Below, in pieces: positions 1 to 6,858 of a DNA stretch of 8,238 nt (position 1 is its first letter; each line of letters begins with the position of its first letter). Source of the stretch: Bacteroidales bacterium (GTDB lineage Bacteria > Bacteroidota > Bacteroidia > Bacteroidales > UBA7960). The stretch lies in assembly GCA_003555385.1 (NCBI GenBank), contig PWHO01000196.1, positions 1-8,238 on the forward strand. The letters are read 5' to 3'. The notes beneath the pieces were generated by a model, which had not been told where the DNA came from, did not search any database, and saw only the letters and a list, made by a program, of their open reading frames with translations. The position numbers were made by a program, and so were the translations under genes.

Positions 1-1
1 C

Positions 2-844
2 TTTAATTCTTTGTCGCAATTCGACCGCTTCATTGACCGGGTTAAGTCTTTCCACAAGCCTGTGAGGGCCGGTTTACGGATTAACCCGGAGTATGGTGAG
101 GTGGAAACCGATCTGTATAACCCCGCAATCCCCGGGTCAAGGCTGGGGATTACCAGGGATCAGCTTGGGGAGCAGTTACCTGAAGGGGTGGAGGGCCTGC
201 ACTTTCACGTTTTATGTGAAAATGACAGCTATGTGCTGGAGCGCACCCTTGAAAAGGTGGAGGAGAAGTTTGCTCCCCTGATCCGGCAGGCAAAATGGTT
301 CAATATGGGGGGCGGACACCACATTACGCGGAAGGATTATGATGTGGGCCACCTGGTAAAACTGCTGAAAGACTTTAAACAAAGATATCCCAACCTGGAA
401 AAAGTGATTCTGGAACCGGGGGAGGCTGTCGGCTGGCAAACCGGTTACCTGGTTTCTACCGTGCAGGATATTGTGTGCAACAAGGGCATCCGTATTGCCA
501 TGCTGGATGTGAGTTTTTCGGCCCACATGCCGGATTGCCTGGAGATGCCCTATAAACCCAATATTTTGGGCGCATCCGATGCCATTGAAGGGAAGCCTGT
601 GTACCGTATGGGTGGTTCAAGCTGCCTGGCGGGAGATTTCATGGGCATGGGAGACTACAGCTTTGAAAAGGAACCGGAAGTGGGTGACAAAGTGGTGTTC
701 GATGACATGATCCATTATACCATGGTCAAGACCACGTTTTTCAACGGGGTAAAACATCCCTCCATCGGCATTAAGCATGCAGACGGTCATTTCTCCCTGC
801 TCAGGCAGTTTGGATATGAGGATTACAAGGGAAAACTCTCCTGA
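2..844 (+). CDS. nspC: Carboxynorspermidine/carboxyspermidine decarboxylase, 5'-truncated by window edge
   Basis: PLP-dependent fold-III (alanine racemase-like) decarboxylase that turns carboxyspermidine or carboxynorspermidine into the free polyamine, the last step of the aspartate-semialdehyde-dependent spermidine route; cytoplasmic. The frame is open from base 2 (F-N-S-L-S-Q-F) with no start, so the gene begins outside the window. The 280 codons present are the C-terminal three quarters of a family usually near 380 residues. The N-terminal part with the PLP-binding lysine is therefore not visible. Seen here are the GGGHHIT phosphate-loop motif (about nt 308-328), LEPGEAVGW (about 409-435) and GGSSCLAGD (about 610-636), whose Cys is the active-site residue supplied across the dimer interface in fold-III decarboxylases. 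The TTG at nt 11 is an internal Leu codon, not a start. The gene ends TGA at 842-844 and converges on the next gene. Substrate choice between the two carboxy-polyamines cannot be read from sequence. Confidence 0.93.
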   Translation, partial: FNSLSQFDRFIDRVKSFHKPVRAGLRINPEYGEVETDLYNPAIPGSRLGITRDQLGEQLPEGVEGLHFHVLCENDSYVLERTLEKVEEKFAPLIRQAKWFNMGGGHHITRKDYDVGHLVKLLKDFKQRYPNLEKVILEPGEAVGWQTGYLVSTVQDIVCNKGIRIAMLDVSFSAHMPDCLEMPYKPNILGASDAIEGKPVYRMGGSSCLAGDFMGMGDYSFEKEPEVGDKVVFDDMIHYTMVKTTFFNGVKHPSIGIKHADGHFSLLRQFGYEDYKGKLS

Positions 845-848
845 TGTG

Positions 849-865
849 GACTGGCGCTGCCGGTC
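849..865 (+). terminator. Short GC-rich hairpin after nspC
   Basis: GACTGGC (849-855), loop GCT, GCCGGTC (859-865) forms a 7-bp stem in the plus-strand RNA if the single U-G wobble is allowed. It starts 5 nt after the nspC stop and overlaps the stop codon (864-866) of the converging gene. No real U-tract follows (ATTCTTCG), so it is at best a weak terminator or a 3'-end stabilising hairpin. Confidence 0.3.
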
Positions 866-1124
866 ATTCTTCGTCGTAGGACTGCCTTTCAGGTTTTTCG
901 GGTTTTTTGCCTTTCTTTTGGTGGCGAAAATGCGACCAGAGCCATCCGCCGAAGAATCCCAGTAAAAAGATGATCAAAAACACCAGGAATCCGTAGCCTT
1001 CCAGCCGGAGTCCGAGGAAGTTAAACTGAACAGGACCCCTGTTTTGAATGATAAATATCAGTACTATTAAGGCAATCAGGCCGTTGATCACCCAAAACAT
1101 AATTTGGTTCTTTTTCTCTTCCAT
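864..1124 (-). CDS. Small two-helix inner membrane protein, LapA/DUF1049-like
   Basis: An 86-residue protein with two hydrophobic helices (about residues 8-27 and 44-64) joined by a short loop containing I-Q-N-R-G-P-V-Q-F-N-F-L-G. This is the QN-x-x-x-V-x-x-x-F-L pattern of the LapA domain (DUF1049, first described in E. coli LapA/YciS of lipopolysaccharide assembly). The tail is very basic and then acidic (HQKKGKKPEKPERQSYDEE) and probably cytosolic. I chose the ATG at 1122-1124. A second in-frame ATG at 1140-1142 would add six residues (MKKSAA), and an upstream TTG at 1149-1151 would add nine, but the best promoter match puts the transcription start close to 1142, which leaves only the inner ATG with a leader. 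The gene stands alone, convergent with nspC and divergent from the peptidase gene. Family assignment is fairly sure; the role in Bacteroidota is unknown. Confidence 0.75.
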   Translation of the reverse strand: MEEKKNQIMFWVINGLIALIVLIFIIQNRGPVQFNFLGLRLEGYGFLVFLIIFLLGFFGGWLWSHFRHQKKGKKPEKPERQSYDEE

Positions 1125-1148
1125 GGCAGCGCTTTTTTTCATTATGAC

Positions 1149-1179
1149 CAAAAATAAGTAATTTTAACCATTCTTGAAA
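1149..1179 (-). promoter_or_regulatory. Bacteroidota sigma-A type promoter for the LapA-like gene
   Basis: On the minus strand, TATTTTTG (1156-1149) fits the Bacteroidota -7 consensus TAnnTTTG exactly. TTTC (1179-1176), one base off the -33 TTTG consensus, lies exactly 19 bp upstream. Transcription would start near 1142. The -33 element lies inside the inverted repeat at 1170-1183. Assigned by pattern only. Confidence 0.5.
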
Positions 1180-1183
1180 GAAT
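1170..1183. repeat. Inverted repeat ATTCTT-GA-AAGAAT in a divergent promoter region
   Basis: A perfect 6-bp inverted repeat with a 2-bp centre lies between the divergent LapA-like and peptidase genes, covering the probable -33 element of the former. Its place suggests an operator, but AT-rich palindromes of this size also arise by chance and there is only one copy. Confidence 0.35.
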
Positions 1184-1214
1184 ACATGAGGCTGCTCATT
1201 TGAAAAAATTATCT

Positions 1215-2915
1215 ATGAAAATATTGAATACCATATTGATTGTTGTCCTGACCCTCGCGGGGCAAGCCCTGACGGCCCAGGTGGCCTTTGACTTTTCTGA
1301 AGAGGCCGTAAGGTCACGGCTGAAGGAAGATGTGTATACCCTGGCTTCGGAAGAAATGGAGGGAAGGGAAGCAGGAACGGAAGGGGAGCGGAAAGCCGCT
1401 GCATATATTATGGAACGTATGCAGGAGACCGGGTTGGAGCCGCTTTTCGGTGATGCTTATTACCAGGATTTTACTTTTCCCGGAGAATGGATATGGGGAG
1501 AAGACAATTATTTCACTTACCTGGATCATACTTTTGCCCATGGGGATGATTATTATGCTTTTCCCGGATCTGAAAGTGGAAAAGTAAGCGGCTCTTTTGT
1601 GCATGTGGGGTATGGCCTGACCGGCCTGAAGGGGGTGGATGGGTATGAAACCTATTGTGACTATGCCCTGCATGGAGATATTGAAGGCAAGGTATTTATC
1701 ATGGAGGTTTTTGTGCCCGAAGCACTGGATTCGCTGGTGGATGCGGCCCCGTTCCAGATTTTGCAGCAGAAGGTTTCCGTTGCAGAAGAAAGGGGAGCAG
1801 CCGGGGTCATTTTCGTAAACACCAAATCTTCCAGGGGTGATCCGCCGCTGAATCTTCGTGTGCCGGCCAACTTGTTTGATCTGCCGTTGATCTTTGCGGA
1901 AGATCATGTATTGCATGCCCTGATGAGTGATCAGACGGGCAGCATCGACATGGAAGTGGATGTTTCCCGTGAGGAAGTGGCCAGCATGAATGTGGCGGGT
2001 TATATCGATAACGGTGCACCCCATACCGTGGTTGTCGGAGGTCATTACGATCACGTGGGATGGGGAGGAAGAGGTTCCCGAAGCCCCGGTGTGCGGGCCA
2101 TCCATTACGGGGCCGATGACAATGCAAGCGGAACGGCAGGAGTGCTGGAGGCAGCCAGGTATGTGGCCGGCAGCGATCTCACCAACCACAATTACCTGTT
2201 CATTGCGTTTGGTGCCGAGGAAAAGGGATTGATCGGCAGCCGGCATTTTACCGGGAGTGATGCCTATGACATGGAAAGGATCAATTATATGTTTAACCTG
2301 GATATGATCGGACGTTTGGAGGACGAGACGTTGACTTTAATCGGCACCGGTTCATCACCCTCCTGGGATGGACTGATTGACAGTCATACCCCTGAAGAAA
2401 TGACTGTAAGGAAAAACCCCGGTGGCCGCGGAGGATCGGACCACACCTCTTTTTATGTGAAAGATATCCCCGTATTGTTTTTCTTTACGGGGATCCATGA
2501 TGATTATCACCGCCCGGAAGATACGGCCGACAAGGTGAATTATGAGGGAGCGGCAGAAATTGTTTCCTTTGCCATTGACATGATGGAGGAGATTGATCGC
2601 AGGGGTAACCGGCTGGCTTTTTCTTCCACTTCGACTACCAGCGATGCCCCTGCCCGGATGGAAGGCGTGACCCTCGGCTTAATGCCTGATCATGGCTATG
2701 ATGGGGAAGGACTCCGGGTTTTGGCAGTTTCAGACGACCGGCCTGCTCAGAAGGCAGGCATTGAGAACGGGGATGTGATCGTGCGGATCAACGACATGGA
2801 TATCCTGGAGATCCAGACTTATATGGAAGCCCTGAACAACCTCAGTGAGGGAGACATGGTTTCTGTGACAGTAGTCCGGGAAGATGAGGAGCACGTTATG
2901 GAAGTGAAATTGTGA
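1215..2915 (+). CDS. Secreted M28 family zinc aminopeptidase with PA-like insert and C-terminal PDZ domain
   Basis: Predicted exported di-zinc peptidase removing N-terminal residues from peptides in the periplasm or outside the cell. With the ATG at 1215 it has 566 residues; an in-frame TTG at 1200 would add MKKLS, and either start leaves a signal peptide (hydrophobic core to about residue 15, cleavage after A18 or A21). Residues about 115-235 resemble a protease-associated (PA) domain, with GAAGVIFVN near 194. The M28 metal and catalytic set is complete: H277 in HYDH, D301/D302 in GADDNASG, catalytic E335 and E336 in FGAEEKG, D363 in NLDMIGR and H432 in DDYHRPEDT. A Ser/Thr-rich linker (about 465-480) leads to a PDZ domain (about 482-566) with the KAGIENGDVIVRIND core. 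This architecture is known in Bacteroidota M28 proteins. No lipobox Cys and no C-terminal sorting domain is seen. Its own promoter is not obvious. Substrate specificity cannot be told. Confidence 0.92.
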   Translation: MKILNTILIVVLTLAGQALTAQVAFDFSEEAVRSRLKEDVYTLASEEMEGREAGTEGERKAAAYIMERMQETGLEPLFGDAYYQDFTFPGEWIWGEDNYFTYLDHTFAHGDDYYAFPGSESGKVSGSFVHVGYGLTGLKGVDGYETYCDYALHGDIEGKVFIMEVFVPEALDSLVDAAPFQILQQKVSVAEERGAAGVIFVNTKSSRGDPPLNLRVPANLFDLPLIFAEDHVLHALMSDQTGSIDMEVDVSREEVASMNVAGYIDNGAPHTVVVGGHYDHVGWGGRGSRSPGVRAIHYGADDNASGTAGVLEAARYVAGSDLTNHNYLFIAFGAEEKGLIGSRHFTGSDAYDMERINYMFNLDMIGRLEDETLTLIGTGSSPSWDGLIDSHTPEEMTVRKNPGGRGGSDHTSFYVKDIPVLFFFTGIHDDYHRPEDTADKVNYEGAAEIVSFAIDMMEEIDRRGNRLAFSSTSTTSDAPARMEGVTLGLMPDHGYDGEGLRVLAVSDDRPAQKAGIENGDVIVRINDMDILEIQTYMEALNNLSEGDMVSVTVVREDEEHVMEVKL

Positions 2916-2949
2916 CAACAACGGAGTTAATTCTCCAAAAACAAAATGC

Positions 2950-3945
2950 ATGCAAAAGGTAAAAGTCGGCGTAATTGGTGCAGGCAGCTGGGCAACGGCC
3001 ATTGTGAAAATTTTGCTCAATAGCGTGGATACAGTGCATTGGTGGGTGCGTGAGCCGGAAATTGCCGCACACCTGCGTGAATACGGACACAACCCCCGCT
3101 ACCTGAGCTCGGTGGGCTTTGACATGCAAAGGGTGGTGGTTTCTCACGATCTCAACGAGATATTGAGCCAGGTTGACATCCCGGTTTTTTGTGTCCCTTC
3201 AGCCTACCTGCCGTCAGCACTTGAGGGCATTGACGCTTCCCTGCTTAAAGGGAAGCCCGTGGTCAGCGCCATTAAAGGAATTGTGCCTGAGAAAAATCTG
3301 ATCATTGCTGATTATTTTCATAAATACTATGAGGTGCCTTTTGACCAGTTGGTAGTGGTGAGTGGCCCCAGTCACGCCGAAGAGGTGGCCCAGGAAAAAC
3401 TTACTTACCTGACCGTGGCCTCTCAGAACCGTGTAAATGCAGCCGCCGTTAGCGGATTATTTGCCTGCCGGTTTATCAAAACCTCGCTTTCAGATGATAT
3501 TTTCGGAACGGAATATGCCCCGGTATTGAAAAACATCATTGCCATCGCCAGCGGCATTTGCAGCGGCCTGGGTTACGGGGATAACTTCCAGGCAGTGCTT
3601 ATCAGCAACGCCATTCAGGAGATCAGTCGTTTTTTGGATGCGGTAAGGCCCAATCACCGGGACATAAAAAAGTCAGTATACCTGGGTGACCTGCTGGTGA
3701 CCTGCTACAGCCAGTTCAGTCGCAACAGGCGTTACGGTCATATGCTTGCCCGGGGATACAGCCCCCGGTACGCCCAAATGGAAATGAATATGGTGGTGGA
3801 GGGGTACTATGCCACCAAATGCATCAAAGAGATCAACAGGAATTATGAGGTGGAAATGCCGGTTGTGGATACGGTATTTGACGTCCTCTACAACAATGTC
3901 AGGCCCGCTGAAGCCATCCGGCAGCTGGAAGACCGGCTGTCGTGA
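2950..3945 (+). CDS. gpsA: Glycerol-3-phosphate dehydrogenase [NAD(P)+]
   Basis: Cytoplasmic enzyme reducing dihydroxyacetone phosphate to sn-glycerol-3-phosphate, the backbone precursor of membrane phospholipids. The 331 residues match the usual family length. An N-terminal Rossmann fold carries the dinucleotide motif G-V-I-G-A-G-S-W-A-T-A (residues 7-17). SAIKGI (K109) and LKNIIAIASGI (K194) match the two conserved active-site lysines, and GYGDNFQA follows as in the family. The substrate-binding helical domain fills the C-terminal half. The ATG at 2950-2952 puts the Rossmann strand at residue 4; another ATG at 2946 is out of frame. The gene follows the peptidase stop by 34 nt with no good promoter or terminator between, so the two may be co-transcribed, although the functions look unrelated. 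It ends TGA at 3943-3945, facing pyrI. Confidence 0.96.
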   Translation: MQKVKVGVIGAGSWATAIVKILLNSVDTVHWWVREPEIAAHLREYGHNPRYLSSVGFDMQRVVVSHDLNEILSQVDIPVFCVPSAYLPSALEGIDASLLKGKPVVSAIKGIVPEKNLIIADYFHKYYEVPFDQLVVVSGPSHAEEVAQEKLTYLTVASQNRVNAAAVSGLFACRFIKTSLSDDIFGTEYAPVLKNIIAIASGICSGLGYGDNFQAVLISNAIQEISRFLDAVRPNHRDIKKSVYLGDLLVTCYSQFSRNRRYGHMLARGYSPRYAQMEMNMVVEGYYATKCIKEINRNYEVEMPVVDTVFDVLYNNVRPAEAIRQLEDRLS

Positions 3946-3947
3946 AA

Positions 3948-3977
3948 CTCAGGGCCGCAATTGAATGCGACCCTGAG
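3948..3977. terminator. Hairpin between convergent gpsA and pyrI
   Basis: CTCAGGG (3948-3954) pairs with CCCTGAG (3971-3977), and inside it GCA can pair with TGC around an ATTGAA loop. The element fills the 41-nt gap between the two convergent stop codons, as expected of a bidirectional terminator. There is no long T-run on either side, so it may instead block exonucleases or depend on Rho. Confidence 0.5.
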
Positions 3978-3986
3978 CCTGGCATC

Positions 3987-4451
3987 CTACCTGAACTCCA
4001 TGGTATTTTTGCTGGTGATTTTTTCGCAGTAATGGCATTTAAGCCGTATTTCTTCCTTGTCTGTGACGGTGAAGTGCGCCCTCACTTCTTCGTGGTTGGT
4101 CACGCAGTTGGGGTTGAAACACTTAACAATGTCATTGATCTTATCCGGGATCTCCACCACAGTCTTTCTCGCCACCTGGAAATCACGAATCTCGATAATG
4201 CTGGCATGCGGGGCCACCAGGGAAATCTTGTTCAACTCTTCCGGTGCAAAATATTTATTGCTCACTTTGATGATCCCCTTGGTGCCATATTTCTTGCTTT
4301 CCAAATTGGTGGCAAACATCACCATATTCTCAAAATCTTCCAGATTCAGAATGCGGATGACATGGAACATGGCTTGCGCGGGGATGTGGTCAATGACGGT
4401 TCCGTTTTCTATGGCCGATACTTTGAGCTCCTTGACTTTTTTATTGTTCAT
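3987..4451 (-). CDS. pyrI: Aspartate carbamoyltransferase regulatory subunit
   Basis: Regulatory chain of aspartate transcarbamoylase. In the characterised enterobacterial enzyme it binds nucleotide effectors (ATP, CTP) in an N-terminal domain and holds the catalytic trimers through a C-terminal zinc domain. With the ATG at 4449-4451 it has 154 residues, close to the E. coli chain. The nucleotide-domain signature N-G-T-V-I-D-H-I-P is near residues 17-25, and C111, C116, C139 and C142 (CFNPNC and CHYC) match the four zinc-binding cysteines. An in-frame TTG at 4473-4475 would add MTTFKKAA, giving 162 residues and cutting the gap to pyrB from 35 to 11 nt. I prefer the ATG because homologues start close to it. 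It is co-transcribed with pyrB and ends TAG, facing gpsA. Confidence 0.95.
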   Translation of the reverse strand: MNNKKVKELKVSAIENGTVIDHIPAQAMFHVIRILNLEDFENMVMFATNLESKKYGTKGIIKVSNKYFAPEELNKISLVAPHASIIEIRDFQVARKTVVEIPDKINDIVKCFNPNCVTNHEEVRAHFTVTDKEEIRLKCHYCEKITSKNTMEFR

Positions 4452-4486
4452 TGCTGCTTTTTTAAAAGTGGTCAAATCGTTTGTGC

Positions 4487-5395
4487 TTATTTGATGCCCA
4501 GTATTAATGTCATCAGGGCCTGCCGGACAAATACACCGTTGAGGGCTTGTTCAAAATAGTAGGCTTTGGGGCTTTTGTCCACACTGGTGTGAATTTCATT
4601 GACCCTGGGCAGCGGGTGCATGACGCGGAAATTCTCCTTGGTATCAGGGAGCATGTCGGCATGGAAAATATAGGAGTTTTTGATCTTTTCATATTCCAGG
4701 GGGTCGCTGAAACGTTCCTTCTGGATGCGTGTCATATATAACACATCCGATTTGGGAAGTACATCCTCCAGTTCCGTGTACTGGTGGTAAGCCAGGTTCT
4801 TTTCTTTGATGTGCATCTTGACGGACCGGGGCAATTTCAGCTCTACCGGGGAAACCAGGTGGAAAGTGGTGTTGAAATTGCAAAGGGCAATCACCAGTGA
4901 ATGTACCGTGCGCCCGTACTTCAGGTCGCCCACAAGGGCCACGTGCAGGTTGTCGAGGGTGCCCTGGGTTTTCTGAATGCTGTAAAGGTCAAGCAGGGTT
5001 TGTGTGGGGTGCTGGTTGGCGCCGTCTCCGGCATTGATGATGGGAACGGATGAGATCTCCGAAGCAAAGCGGGCGCTGCCCTCGATGGGGTTACGCATCA
5101 CGATCAGGTCGGAATAGTTGGCCACTGTAAGAATGGTGTCGCGCAGCGACTCCCCTTTCTTGACACTTGTGTTGGAAGCTTCAGAGAAGCCGACAATTTT
5201 GGCCCCCAGTCTGCTGGCCGCACTTTCAAAACTGAGTCGTGTACGGGTGGATGGCTCAAAGAACAGGGAGGCCACCACATAGTCTTCCATGATCCGTTGC
5301 ACGGGATTTTTTTCAAATTCCTGTGCCAGTTCAAGGATGCGCAGTTGTTCCTCTTTGGTGTAGTCGTTAATGGATACCAGGCTTTTGTGTTTCAT
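4487..5395 (-). CDS. pyrB: Aspartate carbamoyltransferase catalytic subunit
   Basis: Condenses carbamoyl phosphate with L-aspartate to N-carbamoyl-L-aspartate, the committed step of pyrimidine synthesis, in the cytoplasm. The 302 residues agree with the family (about 305-310). The carbamoyl-phosphate loop S-T-R-T-R is at residues 49-53 (FFEPSTRTRLSFESA). SVKKGESLRDT supplies K79/K80 of the mobile 80s loop that reaches the neighbouring subunit. H129 and Q132 lie in HPTQTLLDLYSI, R162 in GDLKYGRTVHS, and the C-terminal substrate loop HPLPRVNEI is at 260-268. All expected catalytic residues are present. The ATG at 5393-5395 gives the usual short N-terminus. pyrI follows directly, so the product is most likely a class B-type holoenzyme with regulatory chains. 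Upstream lies the terminator of the preceding gene and only about 50 nt of leader. I see no pyrimidine-responsive leader peptide and no clear TAnnTTTG promoter. Confidence 0.97.
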   Translation of the reverse strand: MKHKSLVSINDYTKEEQLRILELAQEFEKNPVQRIMEDYVVASLFFEPSTRTRLSFESAASRLGAKIVGFSEASNTSVKKGESLRDTILTVANYSDLIVMRNPIEGSARFASEISSVPIINAGDGANQHPTQTLLDLYSIQKTQGTLDNLHVALVGDLKYGRTVHSLVIALCNFNTTFHLVSPVELKLPRSVKMHIKEKNLAYHQYTELEDVLPKSDVLYMTRIQKERFSDPLEYEKIKNSYIFHADMLPDTKENFRVMHPLPRVNEIHTSVDKSPKAYYFEQALNGVFVRQALMTLILGIK

Positions 5396-5443
5396 GTGTG
5401 TCGGATTTGTGCGTGATAAATGATGTGAGTTAAAAAAATGGGC

Positions 5444-5469
5444 AAAAAAAAGGGGGCTTAAAGCCCCCT
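5444..5469 (-). terminator. Strong intrinsic terminator after the COG2403 gene
   Basis: On the minus strand AGGGGGC, loop TTTAA and GCCCCCT (5469-5451) form a GC-rich 7-bp stem, extendable by further A-T pairs. It is followed directly by eight T (5451-5444). It starts 7 nt after the stop codon of the upstream gene (5476-5478). This is a textbook Rho-independent terminator, separating that gene from pyrB unless there is read-through. Confidence 0.9.
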
Positions 5470-5475
5470 GATGAA

Positions 5476-6837
5476 TTATTTACAACCGCAGTCGCTGCGG
5501 ATCAGGTTTTTTTCTTTCAGGAAGTCACAAATGACCCCGCACAGGTCAGGTTTTCCCACCTCCTGGAGCTCATAGCCAATCATGACGCTTGGCTTGTTGA
5601 TCTTGATAACCCTGTTGAGGTCAATGGGGGTGGCGATTACTACCAGGTCGCAAGGTGTGTTTTCGATGGTTGCTTCCAGGTCTTTTTTCTGCTGATCGCT
5701 GTAGCCCATGGAAGGCAAAATCGGACCCACATTGGGATATTGCTCAAATGTCTCTTTCAGTTTGCCTACCGCATAAGGACGGGGGTCAACCAGTTCAACA
5801 GCGCCATATTTCCTTGCGGTGGTGCTTCCGTAGCTGAATTTGATCTCCCCGTGGGTAACGGTGGGGCCTTCTTCTATGACCAGTACCCGCTTTCCGCGGA
5901 TCATTTCAGGCTTGTCCACAAAAGTGGGGGAGCAGGCGTCCACTACGACGGCACCCGGGTTCACTCTGGCTACATTGTCTCTCACCAGCTGAAGATCGGC
6001 CAGATCAGAACTTTCAATTTTATTGAAGACCACCACATCGGCGATGCGAAGCGTGGTTTCGCCCGGATAGTAGCTCAGCTCATGACCAGCCCTTTGCGGG
6101 TCAACCATGGTGATCATCAGGTCCGGCCTGTAAAACGGGAAGTCGTTGTTTCCGCCATCCCACAAAATCACATCACAATCTTCCTTTTCAGCTTCACGAA
6201 GAATTGCTTCATAATCGATCCCTGAATAGATGATTGTATCACGCACTACATGTGGTTCGTATTCTTCCATCTCCTCGATGGTACACTCGTGTTTCTTCAG
6301 GTCATCGATGGTGGCAAACCGCTGTACAGCCTGCTTTACCAGGTCACCGTAAGGCATGGGGTGGCGAATGGCCACAGCCTTGATGCCATGTGCCTTCAGG
6401 ATGTCAATAATTCTGCGGGAGGCCTCACTTTTGCCGCCTCCTGTCCGTACCGCCCCGGTGGCGATGATGGGTTTGCTCGACCTGATCATGGTGGCATCAA
6501 GCCCCATCAGCTTAAAATCTGCCCCGGCGGCGTTAATCACAGAGGCCAGGTTCATTACCTGGTTGTAAGACACATCACTGTAAGAAAACACACATTCATC
6601 CACATTGTGCTTGTGGATCAGCTCCGTCAGCTCCTCTTCGGCGTGAATAGGGATACCGTCAGGATAAAGGTCACCGGCAAGCTCCTTCGGATAGATCTTC
6701 CCGTCAATATCGGGGATCTGGGCAGCGGTGAAAGCTACAACATTGTAATTTTCATTTCCACGGAAATAGGTGTTGAAGTTGTGGAAATCCCTGCCTGCGG
6801 CACCGATAATGATTACGTTCTTCTTATTATTTTGCAT
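5476..6837 (-). CDS. COG2403 family predicted GTPase / cyclic 2,3-diphosphoglycerate synthetase-like protein
   Basis: A 453-residue soluble protein recognised as the COG2403 family, often labelled predicted GTPase or cyclic 2,3-diphosphoglycerate synthetase after the archaeal CpgS, which makes the thermoprotectant cyclic 2,3-DPG. The N-terminus (residues 6-125) is a Rossmann-like domain (KNVIIIGAAGRDFHNFN). A P-loop-type nucleotide-binding domain follows: A-V-R-T-G-G-G-K-S at 129-137 is a variant Walker A with K136/S137 but Val where the first Gly normally stands; DVILWDGGNND (222-232) is the Walker B-like segment and family hallmark; FNKIE (271-275) sits where NKxD would. HELSYYPGE (252-260) is also typical. 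The end is cysteine-rich (DCGCK). The ATG at 6835-6837 follows a good promoter by a short leader. Activity in bacteria is not established and a cyclic 2,3-DPG role here is unproven. Family placement is firm; function is open. Confidence 0.85.
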   Translation of the reverse strand: MQNNKKNVIIIGAAGRDFHNFNTYFRGNENYNVVAFTAAQIPDIDGKIYPKELAGDLYPDGIPIHAEEELTELIHKHNVDECVFSYSDVSYNQVMNLASVINAAGADFKLMGLDATMIRSSKPIIATGAVRTGGGKSEASRRIIDILKAHGIKAVAIRHPMPYGDLVKQAVQRFATIDDLKKHECTIEEMEEYEPHVVRDTIIYSGIDYEAILREAEKEDCDVILWDGGNNDFPFYRPDLMITMVDPQRAGHELSYYPGETTLRIADVVVFNKIESSDLADLQLVRDNVARVNPGAVVVDACSPTFVDKPEMIRGKRVLVIEEGPTVTHGEIKFSYGSTTARKYGAVELVDPRPYAVGKLKETFEQYPNVGPILPSMGYSDQQKKDLEATIENTPCDLVVIATPIDLNRVIKINKPSVMIGYELQEVGKPDLCGVICDFLKEKNLIRSDCGCK

Positions 6838-6858
6838 AGATACATTTTTTGGTTTTTA

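Noticed and set aside
1314..2246. 310-codon open frame on the minus strand inside the M28 peptidase gene
   Set aside because: It lies wholly antisense to a gene with a complete catalytic signature and shows low-complexity His/Ile/Pro-rich sequence with no family signature.
2925..2938. GGAG-TTAATT-CTCC inverted repeat between the peptidase and gpsA
   Set aside because: Only a 4-bp stem with a 6-nt loop and no T-run; too weak to call a terminator.
3942..4559. 205-codon plus-strand frame overlapping the gpsA stop and all of pyrI
   Set aside because: PyrI on the other strand has all four zinc cysteines and the nucleotide-domain signature; this frame is its antisense reflection.
5740..6225. 161-codon plus-strand frame inside the COG2403 gene
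   Set aside because: Antisense shadow of the GTPase-like coding sequence, with no family signature.
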